The notes under the pieces: generated by a model
The model's input: only the letters and a program-made list of their open reading frames with translations
What the model was told of the DNA's origin: nothing
The model's database searches: none
Assembly: GCF_900129725.1 (NCBI RefSeq)
Contig: NZ_FQWQ01000001.1
Span: 558,001 to 622,000, forward strand
DNA: 64,000 nucleotides
Origin: Chryseolinea serpens
GTDB taxonomy: Bacteria > Bacteroidota > Bacteroidia > Cytophagales > Cyclobacteriaceae
Reading direction: 5' to 3'
Program-made: the position numbers and the translations under genes
Part shown: positions 26,635 to 36,237 of the stretch, in pieces
Layout: each line of letters begins with the position of its first letter
How positions within the stretch are numbered: position 1 is the stretch's first letter

Positions 26635-26741
26635 GTTAATCAAAAGCGTATTCATATCCTGAAATAACTAAACTATCCTCATCCAAGAGCAGCAAAGCAT
26701 CAATTTCTAATCGAAATGGAACAAATTTGTGCGATTTGTGA

Positions 26742-26774
26742 TTTTGTGATTGCTGTTTGCCGGCGATACCTTTG
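26742..26774 (+). promoter_or_regulatory. Promoter of the AraC-family gene
   Basis: TTTTG (26742-26746), a 20-base spacer, and TACCTTTG (26767-26774). This is a full match to the Bacteroidota -33/-7 pattern, 25 bases before the ATG. Confidence 0.7.
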
Positions 26775-26799
26775 CAAACCTTAGCAATCTTTTAGCGCG

Positions 26800-27627
26800 A
26801 TGAGCACCTTCACCCTCGGTCAGGATACGTTCAGGATCTATAAAATAAATTCTAAAAAGCATGAGTCCGTGTCGTATAAACGGCGCGACTATTTTAAGAT
26901 CTCCCTGCTCACGGCGGGCACGGGCATGATGTATTTTTCGGGGACGCCCGTGTGGGTGGAAAAAGCCACGCTCACATTCTTCAACCCGCTGCTGGCCTAT
27001 TCGTGGGAGCCCACCTCGAAAACGCATTCAGGCTACACCGTGTTGTTCACCGCTGACTTTTTACCCGGCCCGCTCCGCAGACCGCCACTTTTTTCACCAG
27101 ACCTCATTCCGGTGTATACGCTCGACAAGGCTGCAGTCAAAGACCTGGTTTTCATCTTTGAGAAGATGATCGCCATCGATGAATCCGACTATGCGCAAAA
27201 GAATGAGTTGTTGGCGCACTACATTCAATTGATCGTACACGAAGGCCTTCGGTTGCAAAAGGTTCCCAAGCCCATGTTGCAAAACAATGCCGCCGAGAGA
27301 ATTACGCGCCAGTTTTTCGATTTGCTGTGGAAACAGTTTCCGGTGCGATCGCCGGAGGAGGTTATTCAGCTCAAAAATCCGTCGCACTATGCCGATGCGT
27401 TGAACGTGCACATCAACCACCTCAATCAATCCATTCACACCATCTCCGGCAAAAACACCACGTGGCACATTCAGCAGAAATTGACCGGCGAAGCAAAAAT
27501 GCTGTTGATGCAAACCGATTGGCCGGTGGCCGACATTGCTTATAGCCTGGGCTTTGAGTATCCATCCTACTTCAACCGGTTTTTCAAAAAACAAACCGGC
27601 CTGACGCCCCTCTCCTTCCGGAAATGA
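26800..27627 (+). CDS. AraC-family transcriptional regulator
   Basis: A 275-residue regulator with an N-terminal cupin-like sensing part (residues 1-150: ISLLTAGTGMMYFSG, TLTFFNPLLAYSW). The C-terminal double helix-turn-helix has HINHLNQSIHTISGKNTTWHI and DIAYSLGFEYPSYFNRFFKKQTGLTPLSFRK. It is 95 bases upstream of a short-chain dehydrogenase on the same strand, a very common pair in Bacteroidota in which the AraC protein switches on the SDR. It has a good promoter of its own. The ligand is unknown. Confidence 0.92.
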   Translation: MSTFTLGQDTFRIYKINSKKHESVSYKRRDYFKISLLTAGTGMMYFSGTPVWVEKATLTFFNPLLAYSWEPTSKTHSGYTVLFTADFLPGPLRRPPLFSPDLIPVYTLDKAAVKDLVFIFEKMIAIDESDYAQKNELLAHYIQLIVHEGLRLQKVPKPMLQNNAAERITRQFFDLLWKQFPVRSPEEVIQLKNPSHYADALNVHINHLNQSIHTISGKNTTWHIQQKLTGEAKMLLMQTDWPVADIAYSLGFEYPSYFNRFFKKQTGLTPLSFRK

Positions 27628-27722
27628 GGATTCTTTGAAAAGTATAATTTTCCCTTGGTAAACTATTATCTCCTGCCTGTGATTTCGCAGGACCTTTGTC
27701 CATCATTTTAAAACAACAAAGT

Positions 27723-28625
27723 ATGTGGACAAAAGCAAACATGAGCGACCAGTCGGGAAAGACCTTCCTGGTGACGGGCGCTAATTCAGGCATTGGGTAT
27801 GAGACGGCCTTGGGGTTGTATGAAGCCGGCGCGACGGTGATCGTGGCGTGCCGGAGTAAAGAAAAAGCAGACGAGGCGATTTCGGGAATGAAGAAGCAGG
27901 GAGGCAAAGGCAAGCTTGAGCCGGGTGTGCTCGATCTTTCGGACTTGGATTCGGTAAGGGATTTTGCAGACATCTTTCTGAAGACCCATTCAAAGCTCGA
28001 CGTGTTGGTGAACAACGCGGGCGTGATGGTACCGCCGGCATCCAAAACCCGCCAGGGATATGAACTTCAATTCGGTGTGAATTTTTTAGAACACTTTGCG
28101 TTGACCGGTTATTTGTATCCTCTGCTCAAAAAGACACCCCAATCCAGAATCGTGACCGTGAGCAGCATGGCCTATCTTCGCGGCGCGATCGACTTTGAAA
28201 ACCTTCGTTCCGAAAAAGACTATGACGACTTCCGCGAATATGCGCAAAGCAAATTGGGTAACCTGCTGTTTGCCCTGGAGCTTCAACGGAGAATCACCGC
28301 CCATGGCGACAGTGTGACGTCGATTGCTGCTCAGCCCGGTGCTAATGAAACTAATCTGGCGCGATCCATGAGCGAGGAAGCTTATCAAAGTGCTAAACAG
28401 CGGATCGGTGCGCTCATGCCCATGGCACAAGGCGCGTTATCTATTCTCTATCCTTCCGTTTCTCCCGATGCGCATGGTGGCCGCTTATATGGACCGGATG
28501 GCGATAATGGGTACAGAGGTTATCCTGCCGAGGCCGTGATGGCGCCTGTGGCAACGGACGAAGCCACCGCCAGAAAACTTTGGGAGAAAGCGGAAGAAAT
28601 TACTGGCGTCCGGTTCCCCGATTGA
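27723..28625 (+). CDS. Short-chain dehydrogenase/reductase, retinol-dehydrogenase-like
   Basis: A 300-residue SDR. Complete active site: TGANSGIG (18-25), NNAG (97-100), VTVSS (Ser147/148), and YAQSK (Y173, K177). The long insert before the tyrosine (DFENLRSEKDYDDFRE) and the C-terminal RLYGPDGDNG tail place it with retinol dehydrogenase/WW-domain-oxidoreductase-like SDRs acting on lipophilic or aldehyde substrates. The start MWTKANMSD is used; MSDQSGK six codons on is also possible. The last codons (Pro-Asp-stop) fall inside sequence shared with the adjacent repeat unit, so the original C-terminus may have been altered. Confidence 0.93.
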   Translation: MWTKANMSDQSGKTFLVTGANSGIGYETALGLYEAGATVIVACRSKEKADEAISGMKKQGGKGKLEPGVLDLSDLDSVRDFADIFLKTHSKLDVLVNNAGVMVPPASKTRQGYELQFGVNFLEHFALTGYLYPLLKKTPQSRIVTVSSMAYLRGAIDFENLRSEKDYDDFREYAQSKLGNLLFALELQRRITAHGDSVTSIAAQPGANETNLARSMSEEAYQSAKQRIGALMPMAQGALSILYPSVSPDAHGGRLYGPDGDNGYRGYPAEAVMAPVATDEATARKLWEKAEEITGVRFPD

Positions 28626-28873
28626 AATACATCACCGCAGATTCAGTGCGCTTTCCACGGGATTCCCTGGGCCACATGCGAAGCTTGAGGAAAGGCGTGC
28701 CTGCGACATGACGAGCCTACCGGGAAGCCCGGCAGTACTTCGTCATGTCGCAGGCACAAGTTCTTTAAATACCTACGCCAGTAGTTCAAGACATCCCGAA
28801 TTTCGAAAGCACTGAAAGTGGATATCCTGCGCACGAGCTAAAACGAACACTGGCAAACACCGAAAGTCGCGCG
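28617..28873 (+). repeat. Dispersed repeat, copy B1 (full form with hairpin)
   Basis: First unit of a two-unit tandem array filling the gap between two convergent genes; the period is about 257-260 bases. It contains a perfect 17-base stem, GTGCCTGCGACATGACG (28697-28713) with its complement at 28741-28757. The loop holds a second stem, CCGGG/CCCGG. Right-half blocks AAGACATCCCGAATTTCG and CTAAAACGAACACTGGC are shared with copies A, C1 and C2. Its first bases overlap the end of the SDR gene. Confidence 0.85.
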
Positions 28874-29138
28874 CCCGATTTGAAATGCATCACCACACAG
28901 ATTCAATGCGCTATCCACTGGATTCCTTGGGTTACACGCGAAGCTCGAGGAAAGGCGTGCCTGCGGAATGACGTGCCTGTCGGAAAGCCCTGCAGTACTT
29001 CGTCGTGTTGCAGGTACAATTTTTTTTTGAAAACCTACGCCCGAGATCCAAGGCACCCCGAATTCGGAAAGCACTGAAACAGGATAACCCACACACGACC
29101 TAAAACGAACACCGGCAAACCCCTACAGTCGCACCCGG
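28874..29138 (+). repeat. Dispersed repeat, copy B2 (diverged full form)
   Basis: Second unit of the array, aligned with B1 throughout but more diverged. The hairpin arms now differ (CCTGCGGAATGACG against CGTCGTGTTGCAGG), so the stem is weakened. It ends about 15 bases before the stop codon of the convergent FtsX gene. Confidence 0.8.
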
Positions 29139-29152
29139 TTAGAGCAAAGGCA

Positions 29153-31579
29153 TCACTCCGATCGCAACACTTTTGCCGGATTGATCGCCGCTCCCCGGAT
29201 CACCTGCAAGCTCACGGTGGACAACGCTACGATCGCCAGGATCAACACCGGGACAACAAACAGATCCCATCCTAAACCAATGCGGAACGCGAAGCCTTGC
29301 AACCAAGAGTCGATCCCAAACCAGGCCATCGGCAAGGCGATGGCCGAGGCAACCAGGACGAGCCGGAGAAATTGTTTCGACAGCAGGTAGACAATGCTGG
29401 TGGTGGTTGCCCCCAGCACTTTTCGCACACCGATCTCTTTCAATTTTTGAGCGGTGGTGAACGCGGCCAAACCCCACAAACCCAGGCACGAGATGGCCAC
29501 CGCCAGCAGGGCAAAGAGCCCGAAGATCTTGCCGAATTGCTGATCGCTTCTGTATTGCCCGTTGAATGACTCGTCGAGGAAATAATAATTGTAGGGATCT
29601 CCGGGAATTAATTCTTTGTAGAGTTTGCCAATAGCCTCTACGGTAGAATTGACGGGCCCTTTGGCGAGAAGAATGGATACGGCTGTCGTGGAAATGGTGT
29701 CTGCTTTGAAAAGAAAGGGAACGTAGTCGGTTTTCAACGAATTCCAATTGTAGTTCTTCAACACGCCGAGGATGGCGACGGTGTCATCGCCCAGGATCAA
29801 TTGTTCTTTTAAGGCCTGTTCGGCGGTGCCAAGGCCATACGCCTGGAGCGCGGTCTCGTTGATGATGACGGATTCCATGTCGGAGCGGATGGCGGGGTTG
29901 AAGTTCCTGCCGGCAGCAAATTTGATGTCGTAGGTGTCGATGAAATCGGGATCGATCCACACCACACTTCCATCGCGGGAGTCGCTGCGTGGTGAGCCGC
30001 TTTTGCGTACGTCGGCGCCCCAGTTGTGGCCCCCGCCGGGGATGGCTGCCGAGGTGGCTACGCGCGTGATGCCGGGGAGTTTTTTAAGTTCTTCTTTGAA
30101 GATCGCCAGCTTTTGTTGCGAGGCTTTGAACGACAACGTGCTGGGACCATTCACGATCAGCATTTGTTCGGTTTGCAACCCTTTATCCTGATGGCGCATG
30201 AACGTGATCTGGCGATAGACTACAAAGGTGCCCATGATCAGGATCAGGGACGCGGAGAATTGAAAAACCACCAGGGCTTTTCGCAGGGAAAATCCTTTGC
30301 TTTCGGAGCGGCCTTTCAACACATCGGTGATGCGGAACGCGGACAACGCCAGCGATGGATAAGCACCCGAAGCCAACGAACCGGTTACAAATAAACCCAA
30401 CAACGCGAACCAAAGCCGCGGGTCGGCGAAATCAAATTCCAGCGATTTGCCAATGATCTCGCCCAGCAAAGGAAGTAATAAAACAGCCAGGCCAACGGCC
30501 AACCCAATGCCTAGCAAGTTGATGAGCAACGATTCAAAAAAGAACTGCGACACCAGTTGACGGCGCTGTGCACCGACAACCTTCTTGATGCCCACCTCCC
30601 GTGCACGCTCCATGGCCCGGGCGGTGGAAAGGTTGATGTAGTTGATCCAGGCGATGAAAAGAATGAAGGCGGCGATCAAACCAAAAAAATAGATCATACC
30701 ATGGCTTGTGGCGTCGCTGTCGTGCAGGAGACCGGGGCTGAGGTGGATGTCGCGGATCGGTTGAAGTCCGAGTAGGGTGTTTGTATTGGACTCTGACTGC
30801 CGCTCGTCGAATTGATGCCGGGCGAATCCGGTGAGTTTCGTGTTCGCGGTCGCGGCGGTGGCGTGGTCGTTCAGTTCAATATAGGTGACGAAGTTGTTCC
30901 ACTTCCACCCGTCGTCTTCTTTGTATTGTTGATTTTGCAAGAGGTCGTGAGAAGGCACGAGCACGGTAAACCAGAAGTGCGAGTTGGGTGGCACATCTTC
31001 CAGCACCGCTGTCACGGTGTAGTCGCCATTGCTCCATCCTGTTCCGGTGAGCCGGATCGTTTTGCCGATGGCTGATTCTTTGCCAAAATATTTTTCGGCC
31101 ATGGACTTTGTGATCACCATCGCGTGGGGGTCGTCCAATGCCGTGGCAGGGTTGCCTTCGACGGCCTTGAAGGTGAACGCCCGGAGAAATGTGGAGTCCA
31201 CGATGTTGATGGTGTATTCGTGAAACGCAAGGGCCTCACCGCTGGGTGGCTGATAGATCATGACGGCGCCACCATACATCGGGTGTGTCCGAATGTAACG
31301 CTTCACCTCCGGGAGCTCCGTCGCTAATGCCGGGCCGAGTCCGTACGTGGACGTGATGGTGGCGATGCGTTTCTCGTGGTTTTGATACACGGTCCGCGTG
31401 ATGCGATACAGATTTTTTTCGTTGACGTGGAAGTTGTCATAGCTCGTCTCAAAATCGATGTATTTCAGAATGACCATGCAAGCCGAAACCCCCAGGGCCA
31501 GACCAAAAATGTTGATGAACGAGAACAACTTCCGCTTGAAGAGGTTCCGCACAGCGAGTGTAAAGAAGTTTTTTAGCAT
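29153..31579 (-). CDS. FtsX/MacB-type ABC transporter permease
   Basis: An 808-residue inner-membrane permease of the long Bacteroidota type. It has an N-terminal helix (FSFINIFGLALGVSACMVIL), a MacB-like periplasmic domain, an FtsX domain with EVGIKKVVGA, a second periplasmic domain (residues about 450-680), and a final FtsX domain with EIGVRKVLGA and the end NPAKVLRSE. There is no prefix domain, no PadR and no ATPase nearby. Related permeases in the window lie at 2.5, 5.4 and 52.4 kb. Likely role: export or envelope maintenance driven by an ATPase encoded elsewhere. Start is the ATG of MLKNFFTLAVRNL. Confidence 0.93.
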   Translation of the reverse strand: MLKNFFTLAVRNLFKRKLFSFINIFGLALGVSACMVILKYIDFETSYDNFHVNEKNLYRITRTVYQNHEKRIATITSTYGLGPALATELPEVKRYIRTHPMYGGAVMIYQPPSGEALAFHEYTINIVDSTFLRAFTFKAVEGNPATALDDPHAMVITKSMAEKYFGKESAIGKTIRLTGTGWSNGDYTVTAVLEDVPPNSHFWFTVLVPSHDLLQNQQYKEDDGWKWNNFVTYIELNDHATAATANTKLTGFARHQFDERQSESNTNTLLGLQPIRDIHLSPGLLHDSDATSHGMIYFFGLIAAFILFIAWINYINLSTARAMERAREVGIKKVVGAQRRQLVSQFFFESLLINLLGIGLAVGLAVLLLPLLGEIIGKSLEFDFADPRLWFALLGLFVTGSLASGAYPSLALSAFRITDVLKGRSESKGFSLRKALVVFQFSASLILIMGTFVVYRQITFMRHQDKGLQTEQMLIVNGPSTLSFKASQQKLAIFKEELKKLPGITRVATSAAIPGGGHNWGADVRKSGSPRSDSRDGSVVWIDPDFIDTYDIKFAAGRNFNPAIRSDMESVIINETALQAYGLGTAEQALKEQLILGDDTVAILGVLKNYNWNSLKTDYVPFLFKADTISTTAVSILLAKGPVNSTVEAIGKLYKELIPGDPYNYYFLDESFNGQYRSDQQFGKIFGLFALLAVAISCLGLWGLAAFTTAQKLKEIGVRKVLGATTTSIVYLLSKQFLRLVLVASAIALPMAWFGIDSWLQGFAFRIGLGWDLFVVPVLILAIVALSTVSLQVIRGAAINPAKVLRSE

Positions 31580-31757
31580 GGTCGTTAGGGTTCTGTTCCG
31601 GAGGAGAACCTCGGAAAAACGATGAGGTTACGGATCATGACAAAAAAAGTTTCACTCGCCATGGGAGCTTCGTGCCGGTTTACGCCTCCATTTTGTCGCA
31701 ATCACCTCCCCACATCCCCCGTCAAGGTTTGTAGTTTTGAAATGATCATTTCTGCTT

Positions 31758-33272
31758 ATGGAACCACACCTTACGATGGCATCCTCAACCCGCGCCGGCC
31801 GCCGCGAATGGATTGGGCTGGCCGTTTTGATCTTCCCTACGCTACTGGTATCGATGGATTCCACCGTTACCTATCTGGCCCTTCCAGCCATCAGCGCCGA
31901 GCTGAAACCAACGGGTTCACAACTCCTGTGGATCACCGACATCTATACTTTCCTGGAAGGAGGTTTTCTCATCATCATGGGCGCCCTGGGCGACCGCGTG
32001 GGCCGCAAGCGCCTGCTGATGATTGGCTTCATCTTGTTTGCAGCCGCCAGTGTCATGGCCGCCTTTGCCGGTAGCCCGGCGTGGCTCATCGCCGCCCGCG
32101 CGTTGTTGGGAATGACGGGCGCCATCATCTTGCCGTGCACGCTTTCGCTGATCCGCAGCCTCTTCCACGACGATCGCCAGCGCACCGCGGCTTTTGGCCT
32201 CTATACCGCGAGCTATTCGGGCGGCACCATGCTGGGTCCATTGATCGGCGGTGTGTTGCTCACGCATTTCTGGTGGGGATCGGTGTTCCTCATCAGCGTG
32301 CCCCTCATGCTCCTCTTCCTTTTTGCTTCGCCGCTGCTGCCTGAGTATCGCGATCCGGAGGCCAAACAATTCAGCCTGATGAATGCCCTGCTCCTGCTCA
32401 CCGGCACGCTGTCGGTCATCTTTGGTGTGAAGCGAATCGCCGAGTCGGGAGGAATGGATTGGATCTCGTTGACGACGGTTTTAGGTGGGCTGGTGATCTC
32501 GGGGATCTTTGTGTATTCGCAGACCATCGTCCGAAATCCCCTGTTGAACCTGAGCTTATTCCGGATCCCGGCGTTTAGCGTAACGTTGTCAACACTTTTC
32601 CTGGGGCTGTTCTGTTGGGCGGGACTTTACTTGTTTCTCACGCAATACATGCAACTGGTGCTGGGCTACGATCCGCTCAAGGCCGGTTTGCTCACGCTGT
32701 TGCCGGTGGCCATCACGGTGGCCGGGTGCATCCTGGCGCCCCAGACGTTGCGTTGGGTGAGCCGGTCGGTCACGATCCTGTTGGGCAACGTGCTCATGCT
32801 GGGGTCTATCGTGTTGCTGGCACAACTTTCCACAGCGACCGACCTATTCTTGCTCATCGCCGGTTTCGCCGGTTTCAACCTGGGCTGTGGCATTGTGGTG
32901 ACGATGGGCATCGACATGGTGGTGTCGGTTGCGCCCCATGAGCAAGCCGGGGCCGCGTCGGGCATTTCGGAGAGCAGCACCACGTTCGGACAAGCGTTTG
33001 GTGTGGCTTTGCTGGGCAGCGTGGGCACGGCCGTGTATCGTTCCAAGATGTCTGCGTTCGCGGACACAACGTTGTCGGAAGAAGCGCACGGCACGTTGGG
33101 TGGCGCGCTGGAAGCGTCTAAACAACTTCCCATCGACGCCGGCCTGGCACTGGCAAACCATGCGCGCCAGGCTTTTGTCGATTCTTTCCACATGGCCTCC
33201 CTCCTGGCCGCGGCGGCCATCCTGCTGATGATCGGCGTTTTCCTGGCCGTCATGAAGCGCAGTTCGCAGTGA
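31758..33272 (+). CDS. MFS transporter, DHA2 (EmrB/QacA) family
   Basis: A 504-residue drug:proton antiporter-type protein with about 14 membrane helices. Helix 1 has the DHA2 motif LLVSMDSTVTYLALPAI with the conserved Asp; motif A reads GALGDRVGRKRL; motif C-like GTMLGPLIGGVLL is in helix 5. The length and 14-helix layout match QacA/EmrB-type exporters of cationic drugs, dyes or detergents. It stands alone, divergent from the FtsX permease across about 180 bases. Start chosen at MEPHLTMASS; MASSTRAG, 6 codons on, is also possible. Confidence 0.94.
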   Translation: MEPHLTMASSTRAGRREWIGLAVLIFPTLLVSMDSTVTYLALPAISAELKPTGSQLLWITDIYTFLEGGFLIIMGALGDRVGRKRLLMIGFILFAAASVMAAFAGSPAWLIAARALLGMTGAIILPCTLSLIRSLFHDDRQRTAAFGLYTASYSGGTMLGPLIGGVLLTHFWWGSVFLISVPLMLLFLFASPLLPEYRDPEAKQFSLMNALLLLTGTLSVIFGVKRIAESGGMDWISLTTVLGGLVISGIFVYSQTIVRNPLLNLSLFRIPAFSVTLSTLFLGLFCWAGLYLFLTQYMQLVLGYDPLKAGLLTLLPVAITVAGCILAPQTLRWVSRSVTILLGNVLMLGSIVLLAQLSTATDLFLLIAGFAGFNLGCGIVVTMGIDMVVSVAPHEQAGAASGISESSTTFGQAFGVALLGSVGTAVYRSKMSAFADTTLSEEAHGTLGGALEASKQLPIDAGLALANHARQAFVDSFHMASLLAAAAILLMIGVFLAVMKRSSQ

Positions 33273-33450
33273 AAGCGGCCTGATCCATCTTTGCGTTAAC
33301 ATTGCGCTTTTGCGTCTCCGCGGTAAAAAAACTCACCACCTATCAAACCTAATCTCCCACCAAACAAATCGGTGTCTCCTATTGTGTGATCCTGTTTACA
33401 GAACCCGCCTAATTTCTGTATCATTGTTAAGACACCAAAAGACTAAACCC

Positions 33451-34569
33451 ATGAACTCTCGCAGGAACTTCCTCCAAAAAATGGCCGGCTCTGCACTGGC
33501 CCTTCCCGTGCTATCGTCCATCACCACCAAAGCGCATGCCGCTAAGCCACAGCCGCCCTATCAGGGTCCCGTGCTACGCGTGGCGATCCTGGGCCTGGGC
33601 AGCTATGGCGAACGCGTGGCCGAGGCCATGAAGGATTGTCAGCGCGCCAAGCTGGTGGGCCTGGTTAGCGGCACACCCGCCAAATTGAAAACGTGGCAAG
33701 CTAAATACGGCATTGCCGAAAAGAATTGTTATAACTACGAGACCCTCGACCAGATCAAAAACAACCCCGACATCGACGCGGTCTACGTCATCACACCCAA
33801 CGGCCTTCACAAAGATTTCAGTGTGCGCGTGGCCAAAGCCGGCAAACATGTGATCTGCGAAAAGCCCATGGCCAACGACGCCAAAGAAGCACAACAAATG
33901 GTAGACGCCTGCAAAGCCGCCAAGGTAAAATTACTCATCGGCTATCGCATGCACTTCGAACCCATCACGCTCGACATCGTGCACAAACGCAAGGCCGGTG
34001 ACTTTGGCAAGGTGTTGTTCTTCCAGGGTCTTTCCGGTTTCATCATCGGCGATCCAACGCAGTGGCGTCTCAACAAAAAGCTCGCGGGCGGCGGTGCCAT
34101 GATGGACATCGGCATCTACTCCATCAACGGATCGCGCTACATGATCGGCGAAGATCCCATTTGGGTAACGGCCCAGGAGGTGAAAACGAATCCCGAAAAA
34201 TTCAAGGAAGGTGTCGACGAAACCATCACGTTCCAGCTCGGTTTTCCCGGCGGCGCAGTAGCCTCCTGTTTGTCGACCTATAGCCTGAACAACCTAGATC
34301 GCTTCTTCCTCGATGGCGACAAGGGCTATGCCGAAATGGGTCCCAGCACCGGCTATGGTCCGATCAAGGGCCGCACCAACAAAGGGGAAGTCACTTACCC
34401 GCACGTCACGCACCAGACGGTGCAGATGGATGAGATGTCGGATATTATTTTGAAGGGCAAGCAGCCGGAAATCCCGGTGGATGGTGAGGAAGGTTTGAAG
34501 GATATGAAGATTGTCGACGCGATCTTTCAGGCCGTGAAAACGGGTGGAAAGGTGGCGATTAAATATTAG
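33451..34569 (+). CDS. Gfo/Idh/MocA-family oxidoreductase, Tat-exported
   Basis: A 372-residue NAD(P)-dependent sugar oxidoreductase-type protein. The Tat leader NSRRNFLQKMAGSALALPVL is followed by the Rossmann motif GLGSYG (48-53). EKP at 137-139 carries the conserved Lys, and GGGAMMDIGIYSING carries the Asp-Gly-His-like active-site strand. Export through Tat with a bound cofactor is usual for periplasmic members that interconvert glycosides and keto-sugars. It is very similar in layout to the product at 42771 and less so to that at 41570. A strong terminator follows, so it is a one-gene unit. Confidence 0.92.
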   Translation: MNSRRNFLQKMAGSALALPVLSSITTKAHAAKPQPPYQGPVLRVAILGLGSYGERVAEAMKDCQRAKLVGLVSGTPAKLKTWQAKYGIAEKNCYNYETLDQIKNNPDIDAVYVITPNGLHKDFSVRVAKAGKHVICEKPMANDAKEAQQMVDACKAAKVKLLIGYRMHFEPITLDIVHKRKAGDFGKVLFFQGLSGFIIGDPTQWRLNKKLAGGGAMMDIGIYSINGSRYMIGEDPIWVTAQEVKTNPEKFKEGVDETITFQLGFPGGAVASCLSTYSLNNLDRFFLDGDKGYAEMGPSTGYGPIKGRTNKGEVTYPHVTHQTVQMDEMSDIILKGKQPEIPVDGEEGLKDMKIVDAIFQAVKTGGKVAIKY

Positions 34570-34593
34570 CGGATACAAGACTTTGAAATGAAG

Positions 34594-34626
34594 AGCAGGA
34601 TCGTGCAGACGGTCCTGCTTTTTTTG
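34594..34626 (+). terminator. Intrinsic terminator
   Basis: AGCAGGA / TCCTGCT stem followed by seven T residues, 25 bases after the Gfo/Idh/MocA gene. Confidence 0.9.
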
Positions 34627-34701
34627 TTGCCAACAAGATCCTTTAGTTAGGGCAAACGAATTTAACCAGCCTTGTGCTGAAGTCGAAAATGTAGCATTTT
34701 C

Positions 34702-35127
34702 TTATGCAATTCCCTGAAGCTTTTCAATCAGGATTTCCACGCTGGATTGGTTTGATCGGGACAATCTTGGATGTTGCCTCAGGTCAACAACAATATTACT
34801 CAACGACACGCCATTAATTTCTCGTATTCCAAGGTTGACTATCCTGATGAGCATGTTAAGACCCATTTCCGACGGCTGTCTATTCAAAGAGCGGAGTAAT
34901 TCCGTTTCATAATCAGGGAGGGTTTCAATTCCGTGCATGGCCGACCAAAAAACACCTGCCCCATTATCCTCCGGAAATCTTTCAAAGAGATTGAACATCG
35001 CGCCGATTCCCTGATTTGGATTTCCCGAAGCCCACAACTCGCTCAGCAAATCATCAGCCTTAAGCCAATTTCCGTCCTCAGGCTCGAAGTTGTTTAAATC
35101 TTCAATTATTTTTTGAAAGGGTCGCAT
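34702..35127 (-). CDS. Small cytosolic hypothetical protein (141 aa)
   Basis: A helical, acidic 141-residue protein without leader or membrane helix. It resembles small proteins scattered in bacteria with the pattern WLKADDLLSELWASGNP..AMFNLFERFPEDNGAGVFWSAMHGIE..LLRSLNRQPSEMG. These are often annotated as hypothetical and sometimes found among contact-toxin immunity genes. No toxin gene is adjacent, so an immunity role is only a possibility. It is convergent with the Gfo/Idh/MocA gene and has no evident operon partner. Confidence 0.75.
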   Translation of the reverse strand: MRPFQKIIEDLNNFEPEDGNWLKADDLLSELWASGNPNQGIGAMFNLFERFPEDNGAGVFWSAMHGIETLPDYETELLRSLNRQPSEMGLNMLIRIVNLGIREINGVSLSNIVVDLRQHPRLSRSNQSSVEILIEKLQGIA

Positions 35128-35251
35128 GTAACCCAGACGGAAAAGTTCGATTAATTTATAATGGGATGTACTCGTCCATCGTATAAGAATTATGAGAATA
35201 TGTTTATGGACATTAAGAATTAGAAAGCGGCAGAATTTTCAACAGCCATGC

Positions 35252-36118
35252 TCATGGCCTCAATTTGAATTTGATCGGCAACACAAATCGGCACTTGACG
35301 ATTTTTCCACGCGATTCTCCCGGGATCCACGGCTTCAGCGATTTGACCACGGCCATCGCTTCGTCGTCGCAGGCGGCGTCAAAGCCCTTGAGCACTTCGA
35401 CGTCGGTGATCATGCCCTGCTTGTCGATCACAAAGCTGACAAAGACGGTTCCCTGCAAGCCGCTCCGGCGGGCAGACTTCGGATATCGCAGGCTGGCCGA
35501 TACGTCGCGTGCCAATGCACTTAGTCCGCCGCGGTATTCGGCTATTTTTTCGATGGTCAGGTAGACCGTGTCTTGGGTGGTTTTGTGTACGTTGTATAAA
35601 GAGACCGTGAGGGAATCGCGAATCTCTTCGTATTGATCGAAATCGCCTTCTATGGGAACTTTTACGATGCCGTTGCCGGACGATATCTGGTCTTTCCCGT
35701 CCTCTGTGTAGTAGTGCACGAACACATCATCGGCAACACCCGGGAGGGGGTGCCGGATCATTTCCTTTTCCGGTTTTCCGCTTTTGTAGTAGGTTTTATA
35801 CACGCCTGTTTCTTTGCCATCCACGGAATGCTCCTCCGACTCCAGTGTGCCGTCTTCGTAGTAGCTCAGGCTCTTCCCGTTCCTGATCACGGGGTTGTCG
35901 CGATCGCATTCTGTTACATCTTTTAATTTTCCTGAAATGTAATAGGTGCGCACCAGGCTCAACTGGTTGGTGACTTCGAGCGTGCGGTAATACGCAGCAT
36001 TTTTCGCATCCGGCAACTTGTTCCAGGCGCTGTCAAGATATTTGGTGATGGTTTCTTGCGATTGGGCTTTCGCGGAAATGGAGATCAGAACAAGGAAGAA
36101 AACAAATCCGTGTTTCAT
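35252..36118 (-). CDS. TonB-family periplasmic protein with YwqK-like repeats (copy 1)
   Basis: A 288-residue secreted protein (signal MKHGFVFFLVLISISAKAQ). The middle part has YwqK/MORN-like repeats (LSYYEDGTLESEEHSVDGKE, GVYKTYYKSGKPEKE). The last 80 residues form a TonB C-terminal domain: LRYPKSARRSGLQGTVFVSFVIDKQG, then VEVLKGFDAACDDEAMAVV and a final KCRFVLPIKFKL strand. There is no transmembrane anchor beyond the signal, so it is probably a periplasmic or lipid-independent TonB-like protein rather than a classical energy transducer. It is the last of three tandem paralogues on this strand. Start set where the signal peptide begins. Confidence 0.88.
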   Translation of the reverse strand: MKHGFVFFLVLISISAKAQSQETITKYLDSAWNKLPDAKNAAYYRTLEVTNQLSLVRTYYISGKLKDVTECDRDNPVIRNGKSLSYYEDGTLESEEHSVDGKETGVYKTYYKSGKPEKEMIRHPLPGVADDVFVHYYTEDGKDQISSGNGIVKVPIEGDFDQYEEIRDSLTVSLYNVHKTTQDTVYLTIEKIAEYRGGLSALARDVSASLRYPKSARRSGLQGTVFVSFVIDKQGMITDVEVLKGFDAACDDEAMAVVKSLKPWIPGESRGKIVKCRFVLPIKFKLRP

Positions 36119-36237
36119 GGTGCAACGGGGTTTAGGTAAACCACCCTTAGTTGTCAAAGGATGAATTCGAAACATACAAAAAAATGTATAGATCAAAAAT
36201 ACCTGGAGGGGTGTGCTCTGAAAAGTGTTAGAAAAAA

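Noticed and set aside
28643-29092. Open frames of 60-85 codons in both directions inside the repeat array
   Set aside because: They are built wholly from the repeated hairpin sequence, recur in other copies with changed frames, and show no protein-like conservation.
34702-35127. Immunity gene of a toxin system
   Set aside because: The protein is of the kind sometimes seen near toxins, but no toxin, polymorphic-toxin or secretion gene is adjacent. The role was left open.
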